A stretch of 64,000 nucleotides of DNA from Melghirimyces algeriensis (GTDB lineage: Bacteria; Bacillota; Bacilli; Thermoactinomycetales; DSM-45169). The stretch spans positions 1 to 64,000 of the forward strand of contig NZ_FXTI01000003.1 of assembly GCF_900182565.1 (NCBI RefSeq), read 5' to 3'. The position numbers were made by a program, and so were the translations under genes. The notes under the pieces were generated by a model, which saw only the letters and a program-made list of their open reading frames with translations, made no database searches and had not been told where the DNA came from. This document shows positions 45,001 to 53,397 of this stretch, one piece after another. Position 1 is the first letter of the stretch, and each line of letters begins with the position of its first letter.

Positions 45001-48000
45001 GAACGCGACACCGACGGTGCCGGACGATTATCAAACGACCTACACCTACGATAACGTCGGACAACTGTTGACGGCTACCGACGCCAACGACAATACGACA
45101 ACGTACAGCAACTTCCACCCAACCGGGTATCCAAAGACGATTACCGACGCATTAAATCATGAGAGTACCACCGCCTATGATGAGCGGGGAAATGTTCTCT
45201 CCATCACTGATGCCAAAGGGAAAACAAGTACGTATACGTATGATGTCTTTGGTCGACCGCTGAAGCAGGAAGTGCCCAAAGATCAGGATGCCAATGAAAT
45301 GATCGTCACTCCGGCTCCGGTTTACGATCCAAACGATAACGTAACGAAAACAACGGCTCCTAATGGTGCTGTTACCACGTATACGTATGACAAAGCCGAC
45401 CAGATGGTCTCTACCACCGCACCCAAGGATGAAGCAACCGATCCGGAGCGGAAGACCACCTATCAGTATGACTTGGTCGGAAATCTCCTAAAACAGACCG
45501 AACCCAAGGGGAACCTGACCACGTCCAATCCGGACGATTTTGTCACCACCTATACCTATGACGACATTTATCAGGTCACCTCGGTCACCAACGCCGACGG
45601 AGACACCATCACCTATGAATACGATAACGTCGGCAACGTCGTCAAAGTGTTGGACCCCAAGAAAACGGCGTCCACCGATAGCACAGATTACACAACAAAG
45701 ACCACCTATGACAAAAACCATCGGGTTACCCAAGTAACGGATGCCAAAGGGCACAGCTCACAGGTGGCGTATGACCTGGATGGCAACAAAACGTCCGTCA
45801 CCGATAAAGAAGGAAATACGACGGAGATCCAGTACGATGAACGGGGAATGGTCAAAGAGACCAAAGTGCCTCATGAGGATAACAGTGGCACCATCACGTA
45901 CCGGACGACCCAATACGTCTATGACGAAGTGGGCAACCGGACCAAAGTGATCACTCCCCGCGGGGTAAAGACCACTGACAATACGGATGACTTTATCCAT
46001 GAAACAAAGTATGACGCCTTAAACCGGGTGAAAGAACAGATCTTCCCCCATGACGGTGTCAACGTTGATTCTGAGTCCAAGATGGTCTACACCTACGACG
46101 AAGTGGGCAACCGGGTGAAAGTGAGCGCACCGCCGTCCCAGGGACAGACCGATCCCGACGGAGGCGCCTTGCGCAATGAAACCACCTATGAGTACTTTGA
46201 CAACGGCTGGGTGAAAAAGAGCGTTGACCCGTGGGATATCTCCATCACCTACGACTACAATGATCTGGGTCAACAGATCAGCCGGACGCTTACCAGTGCC
46301 GGGGGCTCCAACAGCCGCACGATGGGCTGGAGCTACTATCCGGACGGAAAACTGAAAGCCAAATCGGATGATGGGATTCCGGTAGGGAAAGACGTTGTCC
46401 TGGTGGACAACTCCGACACCCAGAACGTAGAATCCGCCGGCGATTGGAACACGTCCAACAACGTGGATGGACATCAGGGCTTCAGCTACCAATATGACTA
46501 CCAGGATTCCGGCTATCCGGATACCGACACAGACAACCATTATTTCACCTGGAACCTGAACATCCCGAAAGACGGGGACTATGAAGTCTGGGTCAGCTAC
46601 CAGAAATACAAAGACCGGGCGACCAATGCACCCTATACCATCGACTATGATGGTGGTAGCACCACGGTGGAAGTCAACCAGAACATCGCTTCCGGCTCGG
46701 AGACCGAGTGGAAAAAGTTGGGCACCTACGCCTTTAAGGCAGGGAACACCCACAAGGTCACCCTGACCGATGATGCCGACGGTGTAGTCATCGCCGACGC
46801 GGTGAAACTGGTGCGGGACAACAGCACCGAGACGGATACCGAAGCCAAGGACTTCACTTACGACTATGACGTCAACGGCAACCTGGTCACCATGACGGAC
46901 AACAGCTCCGGGGCGAAGGTGGACACCTATGCCATCACCTACAACGGGCTGAACCAGGTGCAGAAGGTGGAGGAGAAACTGAATGGTACCGTTCAAAACA
47001 CCACCAGCTACACCTATGATCCGAACGGGAACCCCTTAAAGCGGACCCACGACGATCAGATTGCCGAATACCAGTATGACATTCGGGACCTCGTGGATCA
47101 GGTGACCAACAAGAAATCTACCAGCGACCCTGATCCCAAGGTGACCCAGTTCACCTATACCCCCAAGGGGCAGAAGCTGAAAGAAACCAAGGACAACGGC
47201 AACACCGTCGACTACGACTACTACCTGGACGGCCTCCTGAAACACCAGATCGAGAAGAAGTCCGACGGCACTGTAGTCAACGAACATACCATTGAGTATA
47301 ACGCCAACGGTCACCGGGTGAAGGACACGGCCAAGAAGATGAACGCGGACAATCACGCAGATTACATCAATCACGTGATGACCTATGAATACGATCCACG
47401 GGACCGGGTGACCAAGAAAACCAAATCCACCACAGGTGGCACGGTTCTGGAGACGGAGACCTACCAACACGACGCCAACAACAACGTCATCCAGCAGACC
47501 GTGGATGGAACCACCACCACTTACAACTATGACCGGAACCGGTTGTTGTCTGCCTCCGCAGGTGGAACAAGTGCCAACTATAACTACGATCCCTTTGGTC
47601 GCTTAAACAGCGTTACCTCTGCTGGAAAGGTGATTGAGAAGTACACCTACGATGGCTTCGACCGGGTCAAGGAACACAGCAAGATGCAAGAGGATGGTTC
47701 CACCAAGAAGACAAGCTACACCTACGACCCGATGGACCGGACCACCAGCCGGACGGAAGGGACAGAGACCACTGATCTGAACTACCTGGGTCTGTCAGGA
47801 GAAGTCCTTTCGGAGGAAGTGGCGGGAGAAATCCAGAAGTCCTATCAATACAGCCCCTGGGGAGAACGCCTGTCGATGGTGAAACACAACAGCGACGGGA
47901 CGGAGGAAGACTCCTATTACGGATACAACCCCCACACCGACGTGGAAGTGCTCACCGATGAAAACGGGGATACCCGGGCGACCTATGGTTACACTGCCTA

Positions 48001-49033
48001 CGGGAAACAGGACGAGGACGAATTCACCGGGGTAGACAAACCCGATCCACAGACACCGGATCAAGAGCCGTACAACGTCTACCGCTTCAACGCCAAACGC
48101 TGGGATGCGGTTACCGGTGAGATCGACATGGGCTTTAGGAACTATGATCCAGGCTTAAACCGCTTTACCACCCGGGATATGTATAACGGAGCCCTGGCGG
48201 ATATGAACCTGGCGACGGATCCATGGAACATGAACCGGTATGCGTTCGCAGGTGGGAATCCGATTAGTGGAGTAGAGATCGATGGGCATATTCCCATTGA
48301 GGTAAAAGATGGCGATATCTCGGCGGAGGAGTATCACCAAGTTACGGGACATACCATCGGTGGAACCGAGGTTCCTTGGGAACCTGACATGTCTCGCGTT
48401 AAGGATGACAGCAGTAGTGAGGGGACCAGTAAGGAAACGAGTTCAGTATATGGTGGCTACTGTATTTCGTGTGGGAGAAGTGGTTCCTCGGGATATCCTG
48501 CTTCCTATCGGGGAATCCAAGCTCAAGATCGAGGGGATCTTCTCACAGATAGCCAGAGACTCTTTTTAGAGGGAGTTGGCTTTGCCCTCGCTGTATTGGA
48601 ACCCACTCCAGTTGGCGAAGTAGCATTCGCTTCAATCGTTGGTTTATCAAGGTTTGAAAGGTTAGCTATTCGGTTTAGTAATGGAGGTGCTAAAGGGAGT
48701 AGACTTATAAACAAAAGGCCAAGTGTTGATGATATATTACTTAAAGAAGACACGAAGGCGCATATTTTCTCTAAAAAGCATTTAAACGATGGAATAATGG
48801 AATTAGGTAACGATAGACGAGATATTGTTGAGAAGTTTGTTAAAGTTATAGATGATATAGATTCACAGGGGCTTACAAGGAATGGACATAACGCAGTATA
48901 CACAACAATTAATGGATATAAGACTCAGGTAAACTTCTTTATTGTAAAGGGGGAAGTAAAAAGTATAGATGGATTCCGTGGATGGTCACCTAGAAATGCC
49001 AAAAATGCCATGAGGCATCAAGGTCTACCTTAA
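41957..49033 (+). CDS. wapA: WapA/Rhs secreted toxin, remainder with YD repeats and toxin tip CT1
   Basis: Real homology resumes at about 42002 (IVLGDVSDEAVIADAVRL) and runs to 49033. Order: end of golvesin-like and DNRLRE domains, a fibronectin-like stretch, a second DNRLRE domain (HVVQIFQGS...), an Ig-like domain, DUF6531-like start of Rhs (GLASFLRMTYNSL...), about 30 YD repeats with a second golvesin-like insert near 46400-46830, the Rhs core end (NVYRFNAKRWDAVTGEIDMGFRNYDPGLNRFTTRD) and a variable tip after about 48696. Tip CT1 is AT-rich and reads AHIFSKKHLNDGIMELG, then GWSPRNAKNAMRHQGLP; probably an RNase-type polymorphic toxin domain, family uncertain. Immunity gene follows at 49105. 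Confidence 0.85.
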   Translation: MDHAGYASLCHRNHPKIVLGDVSDEAVIADAVRLTKYATDTKKAGDQNTWHTFSVRSTVQDWLDGKSTNHGFMIKAADETLGQGGVRYEASEYAYNSESANRPKLILTYGKPGVSLDAPTKIHATGAELNWSAYQDPDGNTTDDNIVEYQVHRSVNQTFTPGPNTLVAPVSPGTTQYTDTTAEPTPADDPDPFGKAYYYMVVVKTKDGSLVPSPTQLVRLPKAGHVVQIFQGSAADTTIASGQPDTNHDTVAGEPWLEVGNNSGTYGNARAILKFNTDTLPSDATIQDADLNLWTSNTVGSGGTYDLHALTTDFDETTATWNNADASTPWTTGGGGDYDASISDYVSPITNDPKWHRWNAESIVQQWVDDPNSNHGFMVKRNDETGAGERVLFLSSEAEEQNLRPKLVVNYTTETTAHTYYAPKTPSRMIPGDEYTVEVTLTNTTDTTWSAADYVLSYKWALPDGTDKTTSGNRLETALPNDLAPGETVTVQANVKTPIQSDSGNKREAFVLKWDMRDTSTGQWMSDQSATDNLETLDQNVSVEDPTSGQLGLEKFYQYVGKNTGAGSNVMVNQYAGNTIFSYNPISNPSRGLASFLRMTYNSLDTSDSSMGYGWSLSATSLMRLGTPLDLHPKGQDWPTEVALTDGDGTSHIFELKKPDTADESTWYYQRPAGVHFYLQKDGSQAERQWVMTRPDRTQFFFDGEGFLSAIRDKNGNEMLFTYEEKKSNNKPTKFLKYITDPTSRQTLTLDYYDKGDDYSYFDGDTKTQDPNLTNPKIIDNVKSITDISGRQITFTYSDKGLMREMVDGAGTSDAKTFHFTYDATNTNKNTKLVKITDPRGNATNLDYYMPSDLETNNINKWMLQTLIDREGGETSFDFMDPDGTGGSYMESAVTDANNKTTEYRMDGFGRPETTTNAKSETTQLSWDADNNVTRLEEANGAVTTWTYDAKTGYPLTVKDAEANANNTAATTLYYETDINGYVADLTKKVTPEGRTWTFAYDSVGNLTTVTDPKGNATPTVPDDYQTTYTYDNVGQLLTATDANDNTTTYSNFHPTGYPKTITDALNHESTTAYDERGNVLSITDAKGKTSTYTYDVFGRPLKQEVPKDQDANEMIVTPAPVYDPNDNVTKTTAPNGAVTTYTYDKADQMVSTTAPKDEATDPERKTTYQYDLVGNLLKQTEPKGNLTTSNPDDFVTTYTYDDIYQVTSVTNADGDTITYEYDNVGNVVKVLDPKKTASTDSTDYTTKTTYDKNHRVTQVTDAKGHSSQVAYDLDGNKTSVTDKEGNTTEIQYDERGMVKETKVPHEDNSGTITYRTTQYVYDEVGNRTKVITPRGVKTTDNTDDFIHETKYDALNRVKEQIFPHDGVNVDSESKMVYTYDEVGNRVKVSAPPSQGQTDPDGGALRNETTYEYFDNGWVKKSVDPWDISITYDYNDLGQQISRTLTSAGGSNSRTMGWSYYPDGKLKAKSDDGIPVGKDVVLVDNSDTQNVESAGDWNTSNNVDGHQGFSYQYDYQDSGYPDTDTDNHYFTWNLNIPKDGDYEVWVSYQKYKDRATNAPYTIDYDGGSTTVEVNQNIASGSETEWKKLGTYAFKAGNTHKVTLTDDADGVVIADAVKLVRDNSTETDTEAKDFTYDYDVNGNLVTMTDNSSGAKVDTYAITYNGLNQVQKVEEKLNGTVQNTTSYTYDPNGNPLKRTHDDQIAEYQYDIRDLVDQVTNKKSTSDPDPKVTQFTYTPKGQKLKETKDNGNTVDYDYYLDGLLKHQIEKKSDGTVVNEHTIEYNANGHRVKDTAKKMNADNHADYINHVMTYEYDPRDRVTKKTKSTTGGTVLETETYQHDANNNVIQQTVDGTTTTYNYDRNRLLSASAGGTSANYNYDPFGRLNSVTSAGKVIEKYTYDGFDRVKEHSKMQEDGSTKKTSYTYDPMDRTTSRTEGTETTDLNYLGLSGEVLSEEVAGEIQKSYQYSPWGERLSMVKHNSDGTEEDSYYGYNPHTDVEVLTDENGDTRATYGYTAYGKQDEDEFTGVDKPDPQTPDQEPYNVYRFNAKRWDAVTGEIDMGFRNYDPGLNRFTTRDMYNGALADMNLATDPWNMNRYAFAGGNPISGVEIDGHIPIEVKDGDISAEEYHQVTGHTIGGTEVPWEPDMSRVKDDSSSEGTSKETSSVYGGYCISCGRSGSSGYPASYRGIQAQDRGDLLTDSQRLFLEGVGFALAVLEPTPVGEVAFASIVGLSRFERLAIRFSNGGAKGSRLINKRPSVDDILLKEDTKAHIFSKKHLNDGIMELGNDRRDIVEKFVKVIDDIDSQGLTRNGHNAVYTTINGYKTQVNFFIVKGEVKSIDGFRGWSPRNAKNAMRHQGLP
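47876..48696 (+). repeat. Rhs core-end direct repeat, copy 1
   Basis: About 821 bp nearly identical to 50525-51345 (constant offset 2,649). Differences are a handful of single bases, some near each edge. It covers the last YD repeats, the core-end signature and the linker up to the toxin tip. Long direct repeats like this allow homologous exchange of the downstream tip. Confidence 0.95.
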
Positions 49034-49043
49034 AAAACAATCT

Positions 49044-49080
49044 ATTGAAAACGAAGCGCATTTTGTGCTTCGTTTTCAAT
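49044..49080 (+). terminator. Strong hairpin between toxin tip and immunity gene
   Basis: ATTGAAAACGAAGC / GCTTCGTTTTCAAT (14 bp, perfect) with a 9-nt loop, 10 bp after the wapA stop. No T-run follows, so it may act as partial terminator or mRNA stabiliser rather than a full stop. Confidence 0.6.
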
Positions 49081-49104
49081 AGAACAAGATAAGGAGAGCT
49101 AGTT

Positions 49105-49767
49105 ATGGATAAATATCTTGAAGAAGGTATAAAAAATATTTTGGTTCAGAACACAGAAAACATATATGAAGAAATTGAGAATTTCTTGGATAAATATTTA
49201 AAAAGAAATCCAAATTGCATTGAAGCATGGTTACGCCTAGCTGTCCTTGTTTTTGAACCTCCAATAGCTGATTATGAAAAAAGTGAAACCTGCTTAAAGA
49301 ATGTACTTGAAATAGAATATGATAATTTACAAGCCATACTGATTCTATCTTTTATTCAAAGCGTAATATACGGTGAAGTGACTAAGGAAACTTTTTTTAG
49401 ATTGCAAAATATAAAAGTACATGATTCTGAATTAGAATCATTACAACTGCTTGCTAAGTCGTGGTATTATGAATCTAAAAATATGGATACGCAAAGAGAA
49501 TCATTATTAAAGAAATCATGTAATCTGGGTCCTAGATATGTATCTAACCATGTTACCCTAGGTCAGTTATTGATCCAAAAAGGAATGTCAGAAAAGGGGA
49601 GATTATACATTAAGAGAGCACTTCAAAATGTAAAACAAATATATGATCAAGTTGACGATCATGAACTCGATCATACTGATTATCATGAATTTATAAATGA
49701 ACGCATTAAAGGAATCCACCTTACCAGTGTAACTTATGAGAGTATAAGAAAATATTTACAAAAATAA
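49105..49767 (+). CDS. Probable immunity protein to CT1 (TPR-like helical)
   Basis: 220 residues, no signal peptide, helix-rich with TPR-like spacing (IEAWLRLAVLVFEPP, YVSNHVTLGQLLIQKG). It follows the CT1 tip by 71 bp with AAGGAG before its ATG and shares the low GC of that tip. By the usual layout of polymorphic toxin loci it should bind and block the CT1 toxin. No named immunity family recognised. Confidence 0.65.
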   Translation: MDKYLEEGIKNILVQNTENIYEEIENFLDKYLKRNPNCIEAWLRLAVLVFEPPIADYEKSETCLKNVLEIEYDNLQAILILSFIQSVIYGEVTKETFFRLQNIKVHDSELESLQLLAKSWYYESKNMDTQRESLLKKSCNLGPRYVSNHVTLGQLLIQKGMSEKGRLYIKRALQNVKQIYDQVDDHELDHTDYHEFINERIKGIHLTSVTYESIRKYLQK

Positions 49768-50073
49768 ATGTTGTTTTATTATAGTGATGTAGCTTGGACA
49801 CCAATCATATGGAAGATGGAGAATGCAGTGCTTGGGTATATTCATACGTCTATAAGATATGAACTGTATGATAAATTGGAAACCGTATAACCGCCAGTGA
49901 TATCCAAATGAGTGGTAGAAGAAGTGGTTATAAGGCTCATATTAAAGATGTTTTATAGTTTATTGGGATGATGGCTATTAAATTATTAGATCCCCCTTTA
50001 GGGGGATCTAATTCAATTGGAGAGAAAATGGGAGAACTCATCGATGGACAACCAATAGATAGGAGGAACAAAA
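49768..50073 (+). other. Decayed spacer with hairpin (49988-50009)
   Basis: About 300 bp without an intact gene. It holds the hairpin AGATCCCCC - TTTA - GGGGGATCT, likely a terminator remnant, and short peptides (for example MSGRRSGYKAHIKDVL) that look like the end of a lost toxin tip. Confidence 0.45.
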
Positions 50074-50469
50074 ATGGCAACAATCGTAAAATCCAACTTT
50101 CTATATGCACAAAAGGAGAATGATGTTGTCATGGTGGGTTTTGCTGATGACGAATTTGATACCAAAGAATATGTGTTGCTTCAAAGATCAATTGTATATG
50201 ACGATCAAGATAAGATACTTGGACTTGATAAGGTGTATATTGAATGTAATGACCAATCGCATTCAGTATATGGGGGAATTGTAAGATTTGTTTTAAGTAA
50301 TGGTATCGCCGAAATTTGGATTGACTCTAATGCAGCTAACATGTTAGGTACAGATGAGAAGATCAAGATAGTCTTTCCTGTAAATTACAATGATTTAGCT
50401 GATGTTGAAGAACTTTTAAGAGAAATATTCAATAATCAACACGAAGTGTTTGTAAGTAAAATAAAGTAA
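50074..50469 (+). CDS. Imm10-family immunity protein (orphan)
   Basis: 131 residues. YAQKENDVVMVGFADDEFD, EYVLLQRS and YGGIVRFVLSNGIAEIWID match the pattern I know for Imm10 immunity proteins. AGGAGG lies before the ATG. The toxin it should neutralise is not directly upstream, where only decayed DNA remains, so it is kept as resistance to relatives' toxin or is a relic of a lost cassette. A terminator-like hairpin follows at 50487-50518. Confidence 0.75.
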   Translation: MATIVKSNFLYAQKENDVVMVGFADDEFDTKEYVLLQRSIVYDDQDKILGLDKVYIECNDQSHSVYGGIVRFVLSNGIAEIWIDSNAANMLGTDEKIKIVFPVNYNDLADVEELLREIFNNQHEVFVSKIK

Positions 50470-50486
50470 TATTTGTTAAGAATAGT

Positions 50487-50518
50487 GGACGGGAGTTATC
50501 TATACTCCTGGTCCTTTT
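50487..50518 (+). terminator. Terminator after the Imm10 gene
   Basis: GGACGGGAGT ... ACTCCTGGTCC imperfect stem followed by TTTTTA; directly before the second Rhs repeat. Confidence 0.6.
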
Positions 50519-50524
50519 TATAAC

Positions 50525-51345
50525 ATGGTGAAGCCCAACACCGACGGGACGGAGGAAGACTCCTATTACGGATACAACCCCCACACCGACGTGGAAGTGC
50601 TCACTGATGAAAACGGGGATACCCGGGCGACCTATGGTTACACCGCCTACGGGAAACAGGACGAGGACGAATTCACCGGGGTAGACAAACCCGATCCACA
50701 GACACCGGATCAAGAGCCGTACAACGTCTACCGCTTCAACGCCAAACGCTGGGATGCGGTTACCGGTGAGATCGACATGGGCTTTAGGAACTATGATCCA
50801 GGCTTAAACCGCTTTACCACCCGGGATATGTATAACGGAGCCCTGGCGGATATGAACCTGGCGACGGATCCATGGAACATGAACCGGTATGCGTTCGCAG
50901 GTGGGAATCCGATTAGTGGAGTAGAGATCGATGGGCATATTCCCATTGAGGTAAAAGATGGCGATATCTCGGCGGAGGAGTATCACCAAGTTACGGGACA
51001 TACCATCGGTGGAACCGAGGTTCCTTGGGAACCTGACATGTCTCGCGTTAAGGATGACAGCAGTAGTGAGGGGACCAGTAAGGAAACGAGTTCAGTATAT
51101 GGTGGCTACTGTATTTCGTGTGGGAGAAGTGGTTCCTCGGGATATCCTGCTTCCTATCGGGGAATCCAAGCTCAAGATCGAGGGGATCTTCTCACAGATA
51201 GCCAGAGACTCTTTTTAGAGGGAGTTGGCTTTGCCCTCGCTGTATTGGAACCCACTCCAGTTGGCGAAGTAGCATTCGCTTCAATCGTTGGTTTATCAAG
51301 GTTTGAAAGGTTAGCTGCTCGGTTTAGTAGTGGAGGAGCTAAGGG
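50525..51345 (+). repeat. Rhs core-end direct repeat, copy 2
   Basis: Near-identical to 47876-48696. It starts abruptly at ATGGTGAA inside a YD repeat, with no upstream Rhs sequence, and ends where the CT2 tip diverges. Confidence 0.95.
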
Positions 51346-51649
51346 TGCAAAGTGGAAAAGTGTGAAAAAGTTTGGACATACTTTTTCAAGACATGGAGCT
51401 GGAAAGAAAAATTTCAATAGTTTAAAAGGACGTGCTGCAAGTTCTCAAAAAGATCAGGGACAATGGTTAGACAATCAAAAAGCAGTTGATTTTATTGATT
51501 CCTTAGGAGAGATTAAAGAAGTAACAAAGGTCGAAATACCTGAAGGCTTAGGACATGTAATAACTCCAACAGGTGAAGTTGTATCTGCTAGTCATGCACT
51601 AATAGTTCCTTCCCGAACTGGAATTAAGACTGCTTATCCTATAAGGTAA
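50525..51649 (+). CDS. Orphan Rhs tip with toxin domain CT2
   Basis: 374 residues: Rhs core end and linker (same as wapA residues from 47876 on) and then a different tip beginning at about 51345: VKKFGHTFSRHGAGKKNFN, GQWLDNQKAVDF, VEIPEGLGHVI and ALIVPSRTGIKTAYPIR. The His-rich start and the PEGLG and TAYPI motifs resemble BECR-fold RNase toxins, without certainty. There is no signal peptide and no convincing ribosome site at ATG 50525, so it is probably silent until recombination moves CT2 behind the full-length wapA. Its immunity gene is at 51760. Confidence 0.8.
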   Translation: MVKPNTDGTEEDSYYGYNPHTDVEVLTDENGDTRATYGYTAYGKQDEDEFTGVDKPDPQTPDQEPYNVYRFNAKRWDAVTGEIDMGFRNYDPGLNRFTTRDMYNGALADMNLATDPWNMNRYAFAGGNPISGVEIDGHIPIEVKDGDISAEEYHQVTGHTIGGTEVPWEPDMSRVKDDSSSEGTSKETSSVYGGYCISCGRSGSSGYPASYRGIQAQDRGDLLTDSQRLFLEGVGFALAVLEPTPVGEVAFASIVGLSRFERLAARFSSGGAKGAKWKSVKKFGHTFSRHGAGKKNFNSLKGRAASSQKDQGQWLDNQKAVDFIDSLGEIKEVTKVEIPEGLGHVITPTGEVVSASHALIVPSRTGIKTAYPIR

Positions 51650-51675
51650 ACAGTTTTTACGATTGACTAAAAAAT

Positions 51676-51732
51676 GAGACAGATCTAGACACATGTAATA
51701 TATGATTTATTACATTAAGCTGGATCTGTCTC
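51676..51732 (+). terminator. Long hairpin between CT2 and its immunity gene
   Basis: GAGACAGATC ... GATCTGTCTC with a second inner pair ATGTAAT / ATTACAT. Same relative place as the hairpin at 49044-49080 after CT1. Confidence 0.55.
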
Positions 51733-51759
51733 AAATTAAGTACAAAGGAGAGCTTTTTA

Positions 51760-52281
51760 ATGTTTTCTATTAGGTTGTCGTTTAATAGTAAACTTATAAA
51801 ATATTCAACTATGACATATTCTGCAAAATGTTATGATGATGAACTAGACGATGGAAGGTCAATAATTGATGATATATGTGAGATTTTTGAGGAAACAAAG
51901 GAAATTAAATTTATTGTTTCAGGGTTTGGACAAGAATATTGGCCTGTAAGTTGTTTATTTGACCTTTCAGTGATTATTGAACAGTTGCCTGAGGTAATGA
52001 ATAAGATCAACAGTGATGACTATAATTTTTCTTTAGACTTTTATGAACAAGGAATTGAACGCGAGATCATATTTAAAGATAATGGTGATGGTTATATAAA
52101 ATTAAATTGTAACAGTCGAACTGATTGGAAACCTAATCCTGATACAATTATGATGAAAAAGGGAGACATTAATATGATTATTTCCGATTTATTAAATGAT
52201 TTTATTTATTTAGGTAAGCGTTTATGTCCTAGTTTAGTAAATCATACATTATTAAAAGAATGGATGGGGTTTGAAGTTTAG
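51760..52281 (+). CDS. Probable immunity protein to CT2
   Basis: 173 residues, acidic, soluble, AT-rich gene. Reads FIVSGFGQEYWPVSCLFDLS in the middle and DFIYLGKRLCPSLVNHTLL near the end. AAAGGAGAG lies before ATG 51760. No named family recognised with confidence. Position directly after the CT2 tip makes it the likely cognate immunity protein. Confidence 0.6.
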   Translation: MFSIRLSFNSKLIKYSTMTYSAKCYDDELDDGRSIIDDICEIFEETKEIKFIVSGFGQEYWPVSCLFDLSVIIEQLPEVMNKINSDDYNFSLDFYEQGIEREIIFKDNGDGYIKLNCNSRTDWKPNPDTIMMKKGDINMIISDLLNDFIYLGKRLCPSLVNHTLLKEWMGFEV

Positions 52282-52296
52282 TATATCCTTTTAAAG

Positions 52297-52751
52297 GAAG
52301 TTGGCTTTGCCCTCACTGTATTGGAGCCGACTCCAGTTGGCGAAACGGCCTTCCTTTCAATCGTTGGTTTAACAAGATATGAAAAGTTAGCTGCTCGGTT
52401 TAGTAATGGAGGGGCTAAAGGTTTATCTACATCTATTAAATGGAAGGGATTTTCTAATAAGAAACTGAAACCCCACTACAAGAAACATGTAATTGACGGA
52501 AGAGAATTTGGAGATATTTCACAAAATCAATATTTGAAGATGGCAAAGGAGTTTGCGTCGGAATCAAGCTCTATTTTTAAAGGAAGCAAAAGTAGGTAAC
52601 TTTGTGGTAAAATATGATCCAAACTCTCGCCGTACTTTTAATTGGACATATGGAAAAACGTGAAATTCGAACTTTTTATAGAGCAGATTATAGAGATGAT
52701 GATCCTTTCCAGGCTGCACTTGAAAAGGCAAGAAGCCTTAGTGGGATGTGA
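52297..52751 (+). pseudogene. Broken orphan Rhs tip with toxin domain CT3
   Basis: Begins with a ~125-bp copy of the Rhs linker (like 48568-48696, more diverged), then a third tip: HYKKHVIDGREFGDISQNQY, LKMAKEFASESSSIFK. A one-base shift near 52585 leads to VGNFVVKYDPNSRRTF in another frame, and a second shift near 52650 to EKREIRTFYRADYRDDDPF, ending at TGA 52751. Joined, this reads as one toxin domain, so the copy is inactive unless repaired. The intact CPCC gene follows in 6 bp. Confidence 0.7.
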
Positions 52752-52757
52752 TGTATT

Positions 52758-53318
52758 TTGGAAAGAAACAAGGCAATATCTATAATTGCAAGATACGAGC
52801 TAGAGAACCTATCAAAAAAAGAGCGTGAAGAGGAGTTGTTGAGTTGGTGGGGAATTGATCATGAAAACCCTGAGTTTCATGTTTTGCCAAGCGAATTACA
52901 ACAGGAGATTCTCCAATCTGATGAACCCGTAACAGATGTTAGGGATCGGGGATATGATCCTTTGTTGACCATCAGTTTGAAGAGTGAGTTTGTTGGTGTT
53001 AAGAATGAATATTTATCCGAACGTATTTCTAAAATATTGGGAAAGAAAATCCTCGTTGAGGGAAAAGAAGAAACATTGTTGACTTGCCCATGCTGTAAAT
53101 ACCAAACGTTAATGGAACGTGGACAGTATGACATTTGCCCAGTATGTTTTTGGGAGGAAGATGGTAGTGATGAGCCGACACATTATAGTGGACCCAATCA
53201 TATGACACTGGCTGAGGGTCGGGAGAATTTTATCAAGTATGGGGCTGTGACGGAAATGTCATTGCAATTTATTAAAATAGATGCAAAAAGACGTTATTTT
53301 AAAGCAGACAGTGAATAA
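52758..53318 (+). CDS. CPCC cysteine-rich protein, probable immunity to CT3
   Basis: 186 residues from TTG 52758. The N-terminal half is helical and charged; the C-terminal half has the CPCC domain: TCPCCKYQTL, DICPVCFWEEDGSDEPTHYSGPNHMTL, a zinc-ribbon-like fold often found beside polymorphic toxins. It lies 6 bp after the broken CT3 tip. Loss of the toxin with retention of the immunity gene is the expected order of decay. Functional call is by family and place. Confidence 0.7.
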   Translation: MERNKAISIIARYELENLSKKEREEELLSWWGIDHENPEFHVLPSELQQEILQSDEPVTDVRDRGYDPLLTISLKSEFVGVKNEYLSERISKILGKKILVEGKEETLLTCPCCKYQTLMERGQYDICPVCFWEEDGSDEPTHYSGPNHMTLAEGRENFIKYGAVTEMSLQFIKIDAKRRYFKADSE

Positions 53319-53397
53319 GTGGTTATTAAATGAACGTGAAACCGAGTTGGTATTTCCTTCTCGGTTTTTTTATATATTAGATAATTCGGAGTTAATA

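Noticed and set aside
46019..46996. Antisense open frame (325 codons) in the YD region
   Set aside because: Shadow of repeated Thr/Asp/Tyr-rich YD codons; no ribosome site and no family similarity.
42300..48200. Possible CRISPR or tandem satellite in the 42-48 kb region
   Set aside because: The repeats are protein-level YD repeats with irregular DNA spacing; there are no constant DNA repeats with unique spacers and no cas genes.
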